DNA from: Prunella strophiata
Taxonomy: Eukaryota > Chordata > Aves > Passeriformes > Prunellidae
Direction of reading: 5' to 3'
NCBI GenBank assembly: GCA_036583965.1
Contig: JAZBQD010000030.1
Location: 55,305,551 to 55,369,550, forward strand
Length of the DNA: 64,000 nucleotides
The first letter of the stretch is position 1; every line of letters begins with the position of its first letter. Positions 13,401 to 27,500 of the stretch are shown here, one piece after another. Under the pieces are notes generated by a model. That model did not search any database. It had not been told where the DNA came from and was given only the letters and a program-made list of their open reading frames with translations. Made by a program: the position numbers and the translations under genes.

Positions 13401-16400
13401 AAGCACATCACTTGTTATTTCTAAAAGCTAACAATTTCAAAAGGATTACTCATAAGAAAATAAATTACATCTGTATTATTTGCTTAAGGAGCAGCTAACA
13501 GTTAATAAAATTATGCATTGTGAAGACAACTTCACATACAAAATCCTTCCATCTCACTCCAAAAACTCAACGATCTCCAACAGCCTGATGAGAAGGAATT
13601 CCCAGAGTAAAAAATTAAAAAAAAAAATTTAATATTGTTCTGCAAGCTGATCTTTTAATAAAAGGTTTTTAAATCCATGAAAACAATACTGAAGGGATTA
13701 CTTCATTCACAGTTGACAAAAATACTGCATTTATTCTATGACTAGATTCAACCCAACAGCAATGAAAAAACTGAGCATGTTCTTACACTCGTTAATTTCA
13801 GTCATTATGAATAGCACAGTTTGTTAAGCCTGTCAATATGTACAACACTGAGCAACTCATATGATTAAATCTCAATTCCCAACTTCATACCTCCCCCAGA
13901 GCATGTCTGGAAGCCTTCCAAGAACAGGACTTCCAAATATCCAGCATTCTTCAAGAAAGTACACTGTCTACTAGAGATGGCATGAGAACCCACGAAAGTA
14001 ACTGCAAGGAACAACTGCTGCAGGAAGATGCTTTCTCCACCTAAGTTTTATATCACTGTTGAAGCTCACTTCCACTCATGGCAAACAGCAGAATGAGGGA
14101 AGAAGAACATTTCAAGAGACAGACACTGATCTCTTTCACGTGTTTGTCAGTAACATTATCACCTATCAGTGTCCCTTGCTCTCCAGAATGCCTGCTTGGA
14201 TCCCAATTTCAAAACAGTGAACAGCAGGTTAGCAAGTCTACAATCTAAACACACTCAAATAACATGAAAAAAGTTTAAGAAGTTGCAAGAGCCTTATTTA
14301 GTACATTATTGCTTATTTAGACTACACATCCAAAGAAAATTCAAAGAGTTCTCTTGTTATGCTAACAAGAAAAAAGAAAATTAAAGAGCAGAAGCTTCTG
14401 AAGATACCAATTTGCAGAGAATGCAAACCTGGTCTATAAAACATTTCTTGAGCTAGTGTGAGACTATCACATTTTATATGAAATATTAAATTTGACTTTA
14501 AATCGTTAAATTACAGGTATAAAAAAATTAATATAGACTATTGGTATCAATACTTTACACTCAAAGTGCCTCTTTCATTGGAAGTTACAAATGCAAAATA
14601 AAAATAGAAGTAAAAGCTGCACTGGTCTGCAGACTAAAGGATAAAGAATTTGTAATCTAACAGAGTAACCTCTGCACCCTACTGTTCTGATTAAGTAAAA
14701 GACAATGCACTTAACAGAGGTCAGTCTTGGTCTGAAATAATCATATATATTGAACCATGATTACAGTGAGGTATGAGAAAGGGATGAGACCTTTTCCTAA
14801 TTAACAGCCAAATTAGCAGTCTGTAAAATAAACTCCTGTAACTACAAAACAAGCAATAAACAGACAAAGGCATTATAATGCCTCTGTAATGGTTCATGCA
14901 GCTCTTCAACAAGAGCCAGGAGAAGAATAACAAGAAAAGCAAGAGCCTTCTGCTCTGAGTTATAACCCAGCCTGGATGCTACATGAAAAGCCTATGCCTA
15001 TACTTACACCTACAAATCAACTAGAGAGAAAGCTTAAGAACTTTTTAATTCTAAATTTAACTCACCAGATTTAGGCATGAAAAGCAGAAGACACAAGCAC
15101 TTCCCTGCATAACTAACTAGCAAGTGCTCTAAATACTTTTCATCTTAATGAACCTGCCCACAGGAGGCAGTGAATTAATTTCTTGTTTTGATTTTCTTGT
15201 GCACAACTTTTGCTTCACCTGTTAAACTGTCTTTATCTCAACTCATGAGAGCTCTCACTTGGACTCTTCCAATTCTTGCTCCCACCCCACCTTGGCAGGA
15301 GTGACTGGCTGGGTAGGGCTTAGTTGTCAGCTGGGGTTAAATCACAACAGGATATTATTACTGAATCTGGTCTTGTTACAGATCTCCCCCTGGCTATCTT
15401 TTTTTACACAAGGCAACAACCCCAGATTCCTCCTTCCATCTGATAAACCTCAGCAACACAGACGAACACACGTGCTGTTACCAAGCCACAGTTAGTTCTG
15501 TAAAACCAGCTGATCAATTGGCACATGCCTGTTTCCTCCATCAACACCTAACTATCCAAATTATGCCTGCCCTTCTATGAGTAACATGTTAACTCAGGTC
15601 ATTCCTCCTCTAATGAGCCACAGATTTTGTTCTAAGTTATGAAAATTACCTTCTTTTCATTTACATCTGTTTTGGGAATGATAACAAATCACAAATACCA
15701 CACAGGCACTACTGGTCCAGAAATTTTTTTACACTTTTTCCCTTTATCAAGGGATTGTGTAACTACCAATATAGCAAATATTCTCTCTTATACTCAGATT
15801 TTCATTATCATTTTCACTTGTTCAAGAGATGATGATTTACTAAAATAACTCTGAGTTAATGCATTCTTTTGCAAAATTATTAAGGTGTATGAGTGATAAA
15901 TTGTAGTGGTGGTTTGATTGAATTATTTAGTTAAGCAAAACATGAAAAATACTGCAAACTGAGTAAGTTTCACATTGGTATCAAATAACCTATTTGGATA
16001 TTACTTAAGCAAGTATGTCTCCCATACTTTCTTTAATCTCAGCAATGATGGAAGTACTAACTAAAGAAAAAATCTCTCTCACAATTCTGCTATTCTTCAA
16101 CAGAAATGCTGAACTTTTTTTGTATCAATCATAAAAAAAAATAAGTTTATTCGTTCCTCATACATTCTTTCTATAAAAGCTCGGGCCACAGCTCTCAGTA
16201 TAAATCTCCCTGGAAACAGGCAGAGACATTGCAAATTTTAGAACTGCCATTCTAATTTTTGTTAGTTATCAATCAGCCAGGAACAGTACAGTGAGAAGCT
16301 CTGTACAAAAAGTTTCTAACCTGAACAGGCTAAGTTCCAGTATTACACACCTGCAAGTCTATGGTTGGCAGTATATAAATACTCCACCAATGTCAGTTAG

Positions 16401-18551
16401 AGCAGCTTATAAATTCCAGTCCCATAAAAGACAAAAATAGCTGTAAAAGCTCATCATACAAATAAAGTATTACTTTTTTTCAAAAATAAATGAATTTATA
16501 GAAAACATTTTCTCAAGGATTAGGTTTAAATATTTTTGAAGCACAACTTATAAACTGTATTCTCAAGTTGTATTTTACACAGGGTGGTTGTTTTTAAAAT
16601 GTTTACATCTTTTGCTAATACTTAAATTTTATATGTACAGTTTTACTTGATGTGATTCCCTGGTATCAATGAAAATGCACTCTCCAAATATTTTACAGAG
16701 TATGAACATTCATGGCCAACAACATTTTGTAAGAAAACAAAATCATACTATCAGAGCCATTTTTAATAAAAAAGTCATTGTGTGAAGACAAAAATAATCT
16801 CTTCTCCCCCAAACCCTAGAGAAATATCACTTGATGACAAGTTATTTGATGTCAAGGTAACTGTTTAACTATACTAACATCTTTATAATTACCTGTCACT
16901 TAGGTGAAGAAAACTGCTGCTCTCATCAGGATGTTCATCTTCAAAACTTAGATTGGACCAACTCCCAGTGCTATCATCACCAATACTAAGACTCATCTGC
17001 TGGCTAACAACAGATTCAACAGAGTGAAATCCTTCTCTTCCAACAGAGCTAAACAAAAATTTAAGACAAAAACATCACTGCATTTCATGCTGATCTGTGT
17101 TTAGTTCATTCACAGCAATTTAACCCCATTCCAAAGACATTAAATTCCATTGGAAAAGAAAAGGTGGGAAATCCCTTAATTTGTGCCCTATTCTTGACAC
17201 AAGAAATAGTGCAACCAAATTCATCTGAAACATCAACAGGCTTACATCAGGGATTGCTATGTGGAATTCTATCATTAGAAATCAAAGAGAGTGGTACAAA
17301 GAATTCTCCCATTTGGAATATTATTTGCTATGAAGCACAGAAGGCACTGTAGCCTTGCAGACTGTGTATCAAGGTACACTTGCAAGCAGAAGACTTACCA
17401 TTTCTGAACTTGTTCACCCTTGGACAGTTTGGCTATTTTCCCTGGCCTGCCTTCAGTACAAGCATTTAAGTGGCCTGCTATGGAGGGCAAAGTGCTTAAG
17501 TATAAGCTGGTGACTAAAATATTGGGATTCCATTTTTTAGCAAGTTTTCTGCAAAAAAAGATTTGTTTTTCTCCTTCAATGAAATGCAGCAATACATGAC
17601 TTGTACAGAATTTTTCCCCTCAGGAAGTAAGTTTAACTTTTTTATCCAAAATCCAATCAAGCAACCATACCCCACTGAAGTTAACCTTTAGAAGACACTT
17701 TAAAAAATTAATTTAAAGAAGTTTGAATTCCTTATTAAAACAAACAAACAAACAAAAAAACCCCTTACAAAACAAGAACATACAGTTATGAACTAAGGTA
17801 ATCACAGTGTACACATGAAACTATCTATCTCTCTCTCTATATATATATGTATATATGATGCAGTAGGCAGTTCAAGAAAAATAATCAGCCTACTCCCACA
17901 CAGCAAGCAGCCACAGTAACATTCACTATTTAAAAAGGCAACCTTAACCACATCATTCCTAACACTTTGCTCCAGTGAGCACAAATTTGCACAAATATGT
18001 TCTTGAACTGCAACCCATCAGGGTAATAAAAAAGGTCATTTTTCCCATTTTTATTTACAGTTATACCAGCACCAGTTTTCTACATTACACAAGGCAGTTT
18101 CTCAAGGATCATATGCATTACATACCACACACTAGATGACAATAGAAGAAACATTTATAAATTCTGTCACAGCAAAATTCTAATAATGCTTCCTTGCCCC
18201 AAATTTAATAATAAATAGTATGTCTTTGAACCCTGCATTTTGTTGTTGGCATATTCTAATTAGAATTTTTAAAGTGTCATCTTTGATACCATAGGTATAG
18301 AAAAACATCACCACATGACTTTCTTTTTTTGCCACACATCCACTTAAAGACTCAACTCCATTGTGCAAAGACCCACAATATACTACTCAAGAGCACTTTA
18401 ATGCTGTTAGTATTTATGTGTTTCATATCAAACCTTAAAAAATTTAGTTCAGTCCCACTGTGGCCTTTAGCCACTGAACATACAAAAATTAATTTATTGT
18501 TCATCATGATACCCCTCTAAACATCAGAGAAAGAAACCAGTGTGAGGAATT

Positions 18552-18582
<31 letters not shown>

Positions 18583-21500
18583 GTAGTAGGAATATAAGAA
18601 TTAGTTCAAAATGAAAAAAAAAAAAAAAAAAAGAAGGTACAGATTACTCTGGGACCTGAAAAGATTTCACTCTGATCACAGCACAATCTGTTTTAGGAAA
18701 CAGTTGTTTGTCACAAATTTACTGTGGCAAATATTTCCTATTTATAGACCTAATAAATGAAACAGTATGTTACTTTTTGCTAAATACACAAGAATTTCAA
18801 AGTCAATTCCTTCGTTTTTGTATTACTATTTTATAAGCTAAAGTGTCAATTAGTAATTTGCTTTTTCTTAAAATAACAGGTTATTTTTCTTTTTTTTTTC
18901 CTAGTAGTAAAGACACTACCACAACACAGCCATAATAAAAAAATTAAGTCTTCATACTACAAAGCAATGGCTCATTTGACCAGCATCAGATGTTGAAGAG
19001 GAAGTATGAACAGGGAACAAACCTGGATTCTGTCATGACTCATAGATGAACAAAACCTGTAAGAACTAGTATATACAACTGTAGGTACTATTTTGAAGTT
19101 GAAACAAAAAGTTCCACTTACTAGTCACCTACTGGAACATATGTGTGCTGATATACATAGTATCCTTGTTTTCAAGCTCACATAGGTGAAAAAAAGCTTT
19201 TTCCCTAGTTCTGAGTCATTTAAATATAACAAGAACAAAAAGAAAACATTCAGAGCAAAAAGCATATATTTCTAAGAAAATATATATTAAAATTCCTTCT
19301 GAGCACATATTTGTATTAGCAATCGTTTTTTCTGGTACAAAGCACAACAAATAAGAGAAAATTAATATTACCTTATGGTAACTGTCTGACCAATATTAGT
19401 CATAGCTGATGTCATTATTTCAGTAGTAAGGCTTTCAGCAAAACTGACTCCATCTTGTCCAATACCACTGTCAGCTGTCAGACTTGTGTAACTCAGCTCT
19501 CTTTCTGCTTTCTCTACGGCCGCAGTAGCCCCCTTGTCAGAAAACACTGTCCTCTGTTCTACATCAACGTGAATTTTGGGAATATCGAGCTGAAACACTC
19601 TTGAATTTTGACAGGCACCACCCAATCCAGAATGAAGAAAATGCCTCACTGGAATGCAGGACCCTTGAGCAGGTAGATGATGGGACATACTTTCTGTACA
19701 GTACCGATGTTCCTTCATACTGCAGCATCTACAGACAGGTCCAGAAAAAGGAGACAGTTTCTCAGTATATAAGAGCTTATCCCCATTTTTTCTGTTTTCA
19801 GCCACATGGAGAACAGCTGACTCTAAACTCATTTCTAGAGTATCATCTGCTACTTTCCTAGCATATTGTTCTATAGCTTGAATTATACCTTCACTGTAGC
19901 CATTTTCATTTATATTACCTGTACTATGATAGAGTTTATGATCTGGGGAGAAAGGAAGAAATGTTCTAGAAAACCTTCTTTTAATGAGATCCCCTGTGAC
20001 TTCATCAAATTCAGTCTTTTTATATAGACAGGAATCTGTTAGAGACTTCGGCAAACATGCTCCCGACATTTTCAGTTTCTTCCTGACATCACAAGTGATA
20101 CTGTGAGCAAGGGATTCAGAAAAATGTAACAGCTCTGTACATTCCATTCTCTGTGCACAGACACTCCTCTCAAACATTTGGCCTTCACAGTGATGAATGC
20201 TGCTTTTCACTTGAGGTACTGCATCTTTATTCCCTGCTTTGATCAGCTCCAGCTTACCATTTACCTGTGCATTTTGCCCAGGAAATGTCTTTCTGCTGCA
20301 TCTGAATTTGGTTTTTCTAGCAGCTTGCTGCAAGCCTGATTTGATGGACCTGTAAGCAAGTCTGCTGGCAGTACTGATCCACCAACAGCTCCGTGTTACC
20401 TCCTTCTCTTTTCAGAACCCGGAGAACATGATCTGCGTACTCGTCAGTCACACTTTCACAGCTCGGGTACTTGGAAGTCAAACCTGTTGGAATCCCAGAT
20501 GAATCTCTCTCCCCCAGCCACTGGTCCTGCACTGGACCACACCATTCTTTTGAACTACCATCTTTATTGTCTTTACTCAGGTAAAAGCAATCCACCTGGC
20601 AGTTAACCCGCTTCAACCTCAACAGCTTGCAATGCCTTGATTTCACTACTTTCTTGGCCTCATTGATGACTTTTCCTGCCATATCACCTGCATAATTCCA
20701 CAAGGAATTACATGTTTCTTCTGGGATATTTACAAATGCAGTATATCTACATCTTTTCCTTTGCATGCCTAACTGAGCCTGCCTGCCCGCTTCTCTTTCA
20801 GTTGTTTTACTACCTAAATGGGAAGCAGCCATTTCAGTTGCTACTGAAATTATGTGGCTAGCTAAGCAATCTGCATACTGAATTGTTTTTGCTGAATGCT
20901 CCTCTTTCTCAACAGGCACTTCAGAATGATCTTCATCTTCACTACTTTCCACTTCTTCAGAAAGCGACCACATGAGTTTCAGCATAAATTCCTCATTTTC
21001 CATAGAGTCGTGTTCAGTTTCAGACGAATCAGTAGTGGATGGATTGTAGGGTGTAGAAGGTGGGGTTGCAGGTGCAAATTCCTTTGCTAATTCTCCCTTG
21101 AGTTTCTTGGACAGTTTTCTTAGGTTCCTTTCAGAACTACCTTGACATGGTACTAGAGGAGTCGGTGGGGGTGTATTGGGCATTAAACAGATATTTCCAT
21201 GTTTCAGGCTTGATTTTTCTTCCATCTGCAAAGCACCTTCACTGCCAAACATCTCTGAAGGAAAACTATTTGCATGCAGAAAACAATCAGTCTGCCTGTA
21301 ATTCAAAGCTCCTGTTGATAGTTTCTGGGAATTGTTTTTTTTGGAAGGCTTGTTTAAGCATGTTATTGAACAGCTTCCTGTGTCAGTACAGTCCTTCTAG
21401 AACATATCTAGCCAAAGTCACAGTGGAACAAGGCGGTGGTGATTTTGAAGAAAAATTGTTTCCTTTTTGTTCATGCCAACAATCTTTAGATTCTAAAATA

Positions 21501-24500
21501 CACTGAACAGAATGAGTTGGAGTAAGAAATTTACATGGATTATTCAAAGGCAACTGTTGTTGTTCCACAATTATAGAAACACTACTTTGTTTCTCAGCCT
21601 CTTGCTTCTTTACCACACACTGCTCTTTTCGATTGGTATCTCTGTAAGTCTGTGAACTCATATTACATGTTAAATTCTCACTGGTGTTGCATAACACAGT
21701 TTTACTTTCTTCCACAGATTGTTTTATGACATACTTGGCCAAATGATCCGCAAACATGCTCTTGGGGGAGCCTTCACCAGTACCTTGCACATAAGGTTTT
21801 TTATCTATTACTTTTCTTGTTAAAAAATCTGAGTACTCTTCTACTGCTTTTGTTACTCTAGATGAGGTTATGGTTTCATAAGCTTCATTTACTATCATAT
21901 CTACCATAGTTCCAGAGAAAGTATTAATGCCTTTTGACCCACTTATTAATTCTGAATTATTGTTCATTCCAGATATGTTATTTGTTAGTTTGGTATCATT
22001 CTGGTTACAGAAGAGGGATGGAGTACTTTCTGTACTTTGACTGTGATCTGAAGTTAGATAAATATTTCTGAAAGAAGTGACTTCTTCTTCTCTCGATCTG
22101 CTTGTGAAAAATGGATGAGTGGAGTCTTTGAATATTTTTGTACTGTCATCAGCATTTGGAACAGTGGATACTTTCACTTTGTAAGCATCAGAGGAAACCT
22201 GTTGCTGACATAGGGCTCTTCCAGCTAAGGGTACAGGTATTGAACTCACAACACCAGAGGTACAAAATAGAGCTTGCTGTACTGTATATTCCTTCTTGGA
22301 GTCTTGGATTGGCTTTTGTGCTACCCTATCATTAAAACTAGGAGAAACTGTGGAAGTCTGTGTTGACTCTAACATACTTTCTGCACTTACATATTTGATA
22401 TTGTCCATGGAAACACTAATGGCTGCTTGTGTTGTGAAGGTCACATCAACCTGAGATAGTTCAATAAATGCCTCCTGAATGACATGACTCAGACAAATCT
22501 CGGGCATAGGATCTTACCACTTTGTTTTCATAATCAAATGATGAGGGCTGTGCAGTAGGTGTTGATGGATATGAAAACTGGCATACTTCCATGATTCCTT
22601 CAAACACAAGTTCTTCAGCGAGGTCTGCTGCAAACCGTGCAACAGTGTTGTTAAATATTTGTTTCTTTACCTGACGCAATTCTTTCAAAGCACCAGTTAT
22701 AGCTTCGCTCACCAAAAAGTTTGCTATGCCATTAATGGCACGCTCCTTCAGTGAGATTGCTCTACGTCTTCCAATCTCATAAAAAGCCATCTGAAAGACT
22801 GAAGAAGTCAACCTAGCAGCCAAATGGCAAAGTGCATTTGTGCATGAAGAAACACCTTTTTGGAGGTCCTTAAATGCACTGCCAAAACTTTTTTCAACCA
22901 ATTCAGTTGCAAACTTTTGAATGCTATCTCTTATCATTAGTGACTTATGTTTAGATTTTGTTTGCTTCTCTGGTTCCTTACTAGTTTTCATTTTAAGATC
23001 TGCAGCTTGCCTCTTCTTCTCTTTTAAAGTCACCCTTTTGTGTTTTGAATCATTCTCTGCACACAGTTGTTCTGATGAGGATCCAGAAAAAAAAACAGAG
23101 CCCAGTATTTCACACGAAACACTGTCAGCATATGCTGAATAACTGCTGTAAGCTGCGTCACGGTGACTTTGACCTGTCCCATCTCCACCAAGGTTAATTC
23201 GACACAAACATTCGGAAGAACCGCAGCTCCCTAGGGGGCTGAAGGCCGATGTCCTAATGGGGCTGAAGAAGCCTCCATTCTCTTCCCCTGATGTTTTAAC
23301 TGGCCGAGGGGAATCTGGGACCTCGAAGATGCTGCTGTACGGTGATTCCGGCTTACGAGGAGTTGGTTTCTTTACGTTGGCTGGAAGAGTGGGACGATCA
23401 AACTTGAATTTCTGAGGATTCATTGTAATGCTTGCAGAAGACAATTTTTCATGTGCAGTTCTCCTTTTCTGGGCAGGGTTCCCTACGATGGGATCCCTAA
23501 TAATTTTACAAGAGTTTTCCAAGGCTTGTTCCAGTTCATCAAACTGATCAAAACTATCAAAAAATTCACTCACTTCTGAGTCTGAATCCTCTATACCATC
23601 TTTTACTACTGGAATTTTTGGCAGCTGAAGTTTTGCCTTCAAGCTTTTTTGATACCCTTCTTCATCTAAGAAGATGATGGGGCTTGGGCTGGAGCAATCT
23701 GACTCAGAGGATTCAGCTGGAGAGGAAGAGAACAATGTTTTACGTAAAAAGGTAACACCTTGATCAGAAGGATTATATGGCTTATAGAAACTCCTTTGTA
23801 TCCAGGGATCAGAAATCGAGGTTGTAACTGAATTCTTTACTGAGGACAGCTCCTTAAGTCCCAGAATATCAATCAAAGTAGAAGATCTGGCAGATGGTTT
23901 TCGATGTGCAGAACCCACAACAATCTTTGAGTCAACAGCATCTAAACATTGAGCAGGGACAGTCTGTGAAGCAGCATCTCGATGGTTTTGAGAAGTAAAG
24001 CTGCACGTACCTGAACAAAAAAGATAAAAGGTAAAAAGAGATTGCTTCAAAACCAAGAATTTCCACACAACTACAGCAAACTGGACAGATTTTAATGGCA
24101 ACTTCTGGGTTTACTAGTGTTGCAAAATGCTAGCTCATCTTTCATGATTAAAGCAATCTTTCATTTTCTTTAAATCCTATTATACAAATCTAATCACTGA
24201 CAAATTAATGTATTTTTAAGCACACAAAGTAGAACAAGATTTCATTGGATATCCATCTGACACTGAAATTAGAATCTTTTGTTCATGAGTTGGTAAACTG
24301 TTGCGAAAAGAGCAAAAAATTAATTTTTCAATAGCATAATATCCCTTTACAAAGCATGATTAATGCAAAAATAAATTACAATTTCTTTACATTTACTTTT
24401 TTATTAAATCCTAACAGCCTAAATTTCAAATACCAACTTCTACAAGTGTGCAAGAACTTACCAGCACTTAGTGTCTTTGAAGGTTCGTCTTCATCTAAGT

Positions 24501-27500
24501 GTTCAAAAGCAGTGACAAAATCATCCTCAATTGAAGAAACTGACTGATTGGTGTCATCATCTTCTCCATGGGTTGTCTCTGTTTGATGTTTTTGTGAAGA
24601 GTTTATTTCCACTGCATATCTTATACCTGCAGTATACTTGCTTAGCAAGGTGAATATATAATCAACTTTGATCCTTGGGAATGAAGGAGACAGTCTCATC
24701 ACACAAAACACTTCAGGAAGCTGATTCTTGAAAAAGAGAAGCAACAAGAAAACAAACACAGCAATCTTCAAGAGATTCATTCAATGCATTTTTATGAAGA
24801 GTAAATAATTTAAAATATTTTAAATACAAGGAAATGAATTAAACATTGTGTAGAGTGATAGCTAGAATGACTTCTTCATTTTTGTAAGAGCTGCATTCTG
24901 AATAAATCATTGCACTAATGTAACACAGCCATGATAACATGTACCCAAAAATCTATTAAAGAATTCATGTTAAAAATTTGTGGAGGAACACAGTATGTCA
25001 GAGCATGTTTATGCCATATAATATTTCAGTTTATAGGATATCTGTTTCTTCAAGGTACCTTTAATTTTACATGCAGTGTTTGTAATTGGAAAGAATATAA
25101 TTAGCATGGTAATAATGGCAACAATATAGAAACAAATTAATGGAAATGATAACATTTACAGCATTTGTAATTTTTTTTTTTTTAAGAAAAGCAATCACTG
25201 AGTTTTATGAACACATTCCCTTAATTTTGGACACCTCTGTTTCAAAAGAAAAAGTCTGCTGAAGATGAAAGCTCAGCAGAGATAGGTAAGACCAGAGATA
25301 GGTAAGCTGACAAATTTCATATTCTTTCCAATTGCCAGTGAAAGGGACTATAGCCTAGCAGAAGCATGGGATCAGCATCATAATTAAATATTTGTTAAAT
25401 ATTTTCTGTAAACAATACAACACAGCTTATTTTCATGAAAGCAACAGAAATACAGTATTAATACTACTGTGGCTAAGATGGCCCTAAACCAAAAGTAAGA
25501 CAGGGTAATAAGACTAAACTCTTTAGAAGGCAAAATGTAATGCTTGTGACATGCAAAAAGACACAAAAATTTTACCTGATGTTTCATGACATAAGGTTTT
25601 GTCAAGATTTTCTTTACATCTTTTAGAAACACAGCCTCATTTTCTTTTAGTTTGCACAACTGAAGAGATTTCAGAACATCTGGAAGCTCTACAGAAACAG
25701 CTGACAACTCCTGAATGTAAATAAAAAACATTGAGAATACAAAATAAAAAAACAGAGCATGCAAATGACAATGGGGTTGATTTCATACCTCCCCTAAATC
25801 CTAACAGCTGCTAATTCTGGTAAAGTTTTTCTTTTCTTCCCTATTTCTTACTCTGTCCCCCACTTACTCTCTCAAACTGTGATGTAAAGCTTATGTAAAC
25901 AAAATTTAATTCCGTCTGTACTTGGAATATGGCTAAAAGTCATAAAGCAGAATCTTGAAAGTGCTAAAAAGCAGCTGCATGTCCTATAAAACACCCAGCT
26001 ACACTGACCTCAGCTAATGATGGTTCTCAATGGATCTCTACATGATCTTTGTCTGCTTTACTGGAACGGTATTCTAGCTCCCTATCACAAAAACATGAGC
26101 AAGGCACTTCTTTAACATGACCTTGGACAACCAAGAATTTATCTAACTGCATTTATCTAATACAGAAGAGGCCTATGAAAGAGTTCCAATTTTTTTTTCC
26201 AACAGTCCAAACATTACTGATCCCTATGTATAAAGCAAATCTCCATAAACCTGCTCTGTCCAACTTACTCTACATTCCATCTAACTCTAAACAATCAAAC
26301 AGTTCTTACCCATACTTGGAAGAATGTCTAGTGTTATAATTTGAAGAATTAGCTACACTGATCTAATATGGATTCAAAGTTTCTGTTTTACATTTTAAAA
26401 CATCAGCAAACTATTACAAGCAATCTCTACTAAGGTCTAGACAGAGTAGAAACATGGAATTTTACTGTGAACATGTATGTTATGAATTATACTGATATGT
26501 AAATTGCACAGGGAGGCTAAATCCTTAACTTATGAAAATGGCACATCATAACCCTCATAGTTTGCTATACTCCACCTTTTAAAATAATATTTCCTTATCT
26601 AAATCTCCAGAATAACATCCTAAGGCATAACCATAACACTGACTTCTAAACTCCCATCAGCAATTCACAGCTAGAGGTCAGATCAGTAAAGTTCAGTTTA
26701 GTTTCACACATGGAACTGCACCATATCAATAAGCACAACTCAACTAAGGGTAAGATAACAAACCAAAATACTGATACACACAAGTTTTTAACAACAACAA
26801 CAAAACCCACACCAAAAAAAAATCACCCACAAAAAACACAAGCAACTGAGGCCCTTTCCACCCAAATACTCCCCAGCACTGCATTTAAATTGTTCTAGAG
26901 CCTCCGAATACAAAGACTGACCCAGGTAACATTGTAAATATATAGAAAACACTGATTATCATATTAAAAAAATTATTTTTAACCTTTCAATGACATTTGA
27001 AACTTAGGCTTTTAAATACTTAAAATACATCTATTCAATTTCTTGAACACCAAATTTCCTCCATCTAAAAATCTAAGTGCTACTTAGAAGAAATTTTCCA
27101 GTATAGATAGATATATACTGTACCTGCAAGTGAGCAGCTTCCCATCCCTTCTGCAAAACCTATAAATGTGATCTGGAAAATAAATACAAGAATATAGTCA
27201 AGTACAGTCAATTTTTTTTTGTTTCCTGAAGATATTTAAGAGTTAAAAATTCAGCAGACTTTAAGTTAAAGCTTCATTCTGCTGCCACAAAAAACTATAC
27301 CTTAGGGCAGTACAGCCTGCTCAAACAGCAGCACAGAGTCATACATAAAGAATGGTAAAGCTATACTATTTGACTTGAGAAAGGTCAGATCAGACTGAAG
27401 AGCACACACAACATTTCAAACTCACTACACAGGAATTATTCTAGTGGCTGGTATATACAGAGCAACACATAAATGCCTCATTACATCTGTTAAAATAAAG

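Larger units (their letters stand above)
17049..19371 (-). other. AKAP11 intron 7
   Basis: It contains the A homopolymers and the CT/TA microsatellite listed separately. I see no exon. The short intron 6 (24461-24011) is likewise featureless. Confidence 0.85.

Noticed and set aside
15259..15480. Possible worn retroelement (ttagttgtcagctggggtta)
   Set aside because: It faintly resembles avian repeat sequence, but no termini or coding remnants could be placed, so no element was called.
19368..24101. Exon 7 region as four separate genes
   Set aside because: The four ORFs are consecutive parts of one AKAP11 exon separated by single-base insertions. Two of the apparent starts are TTG codons.
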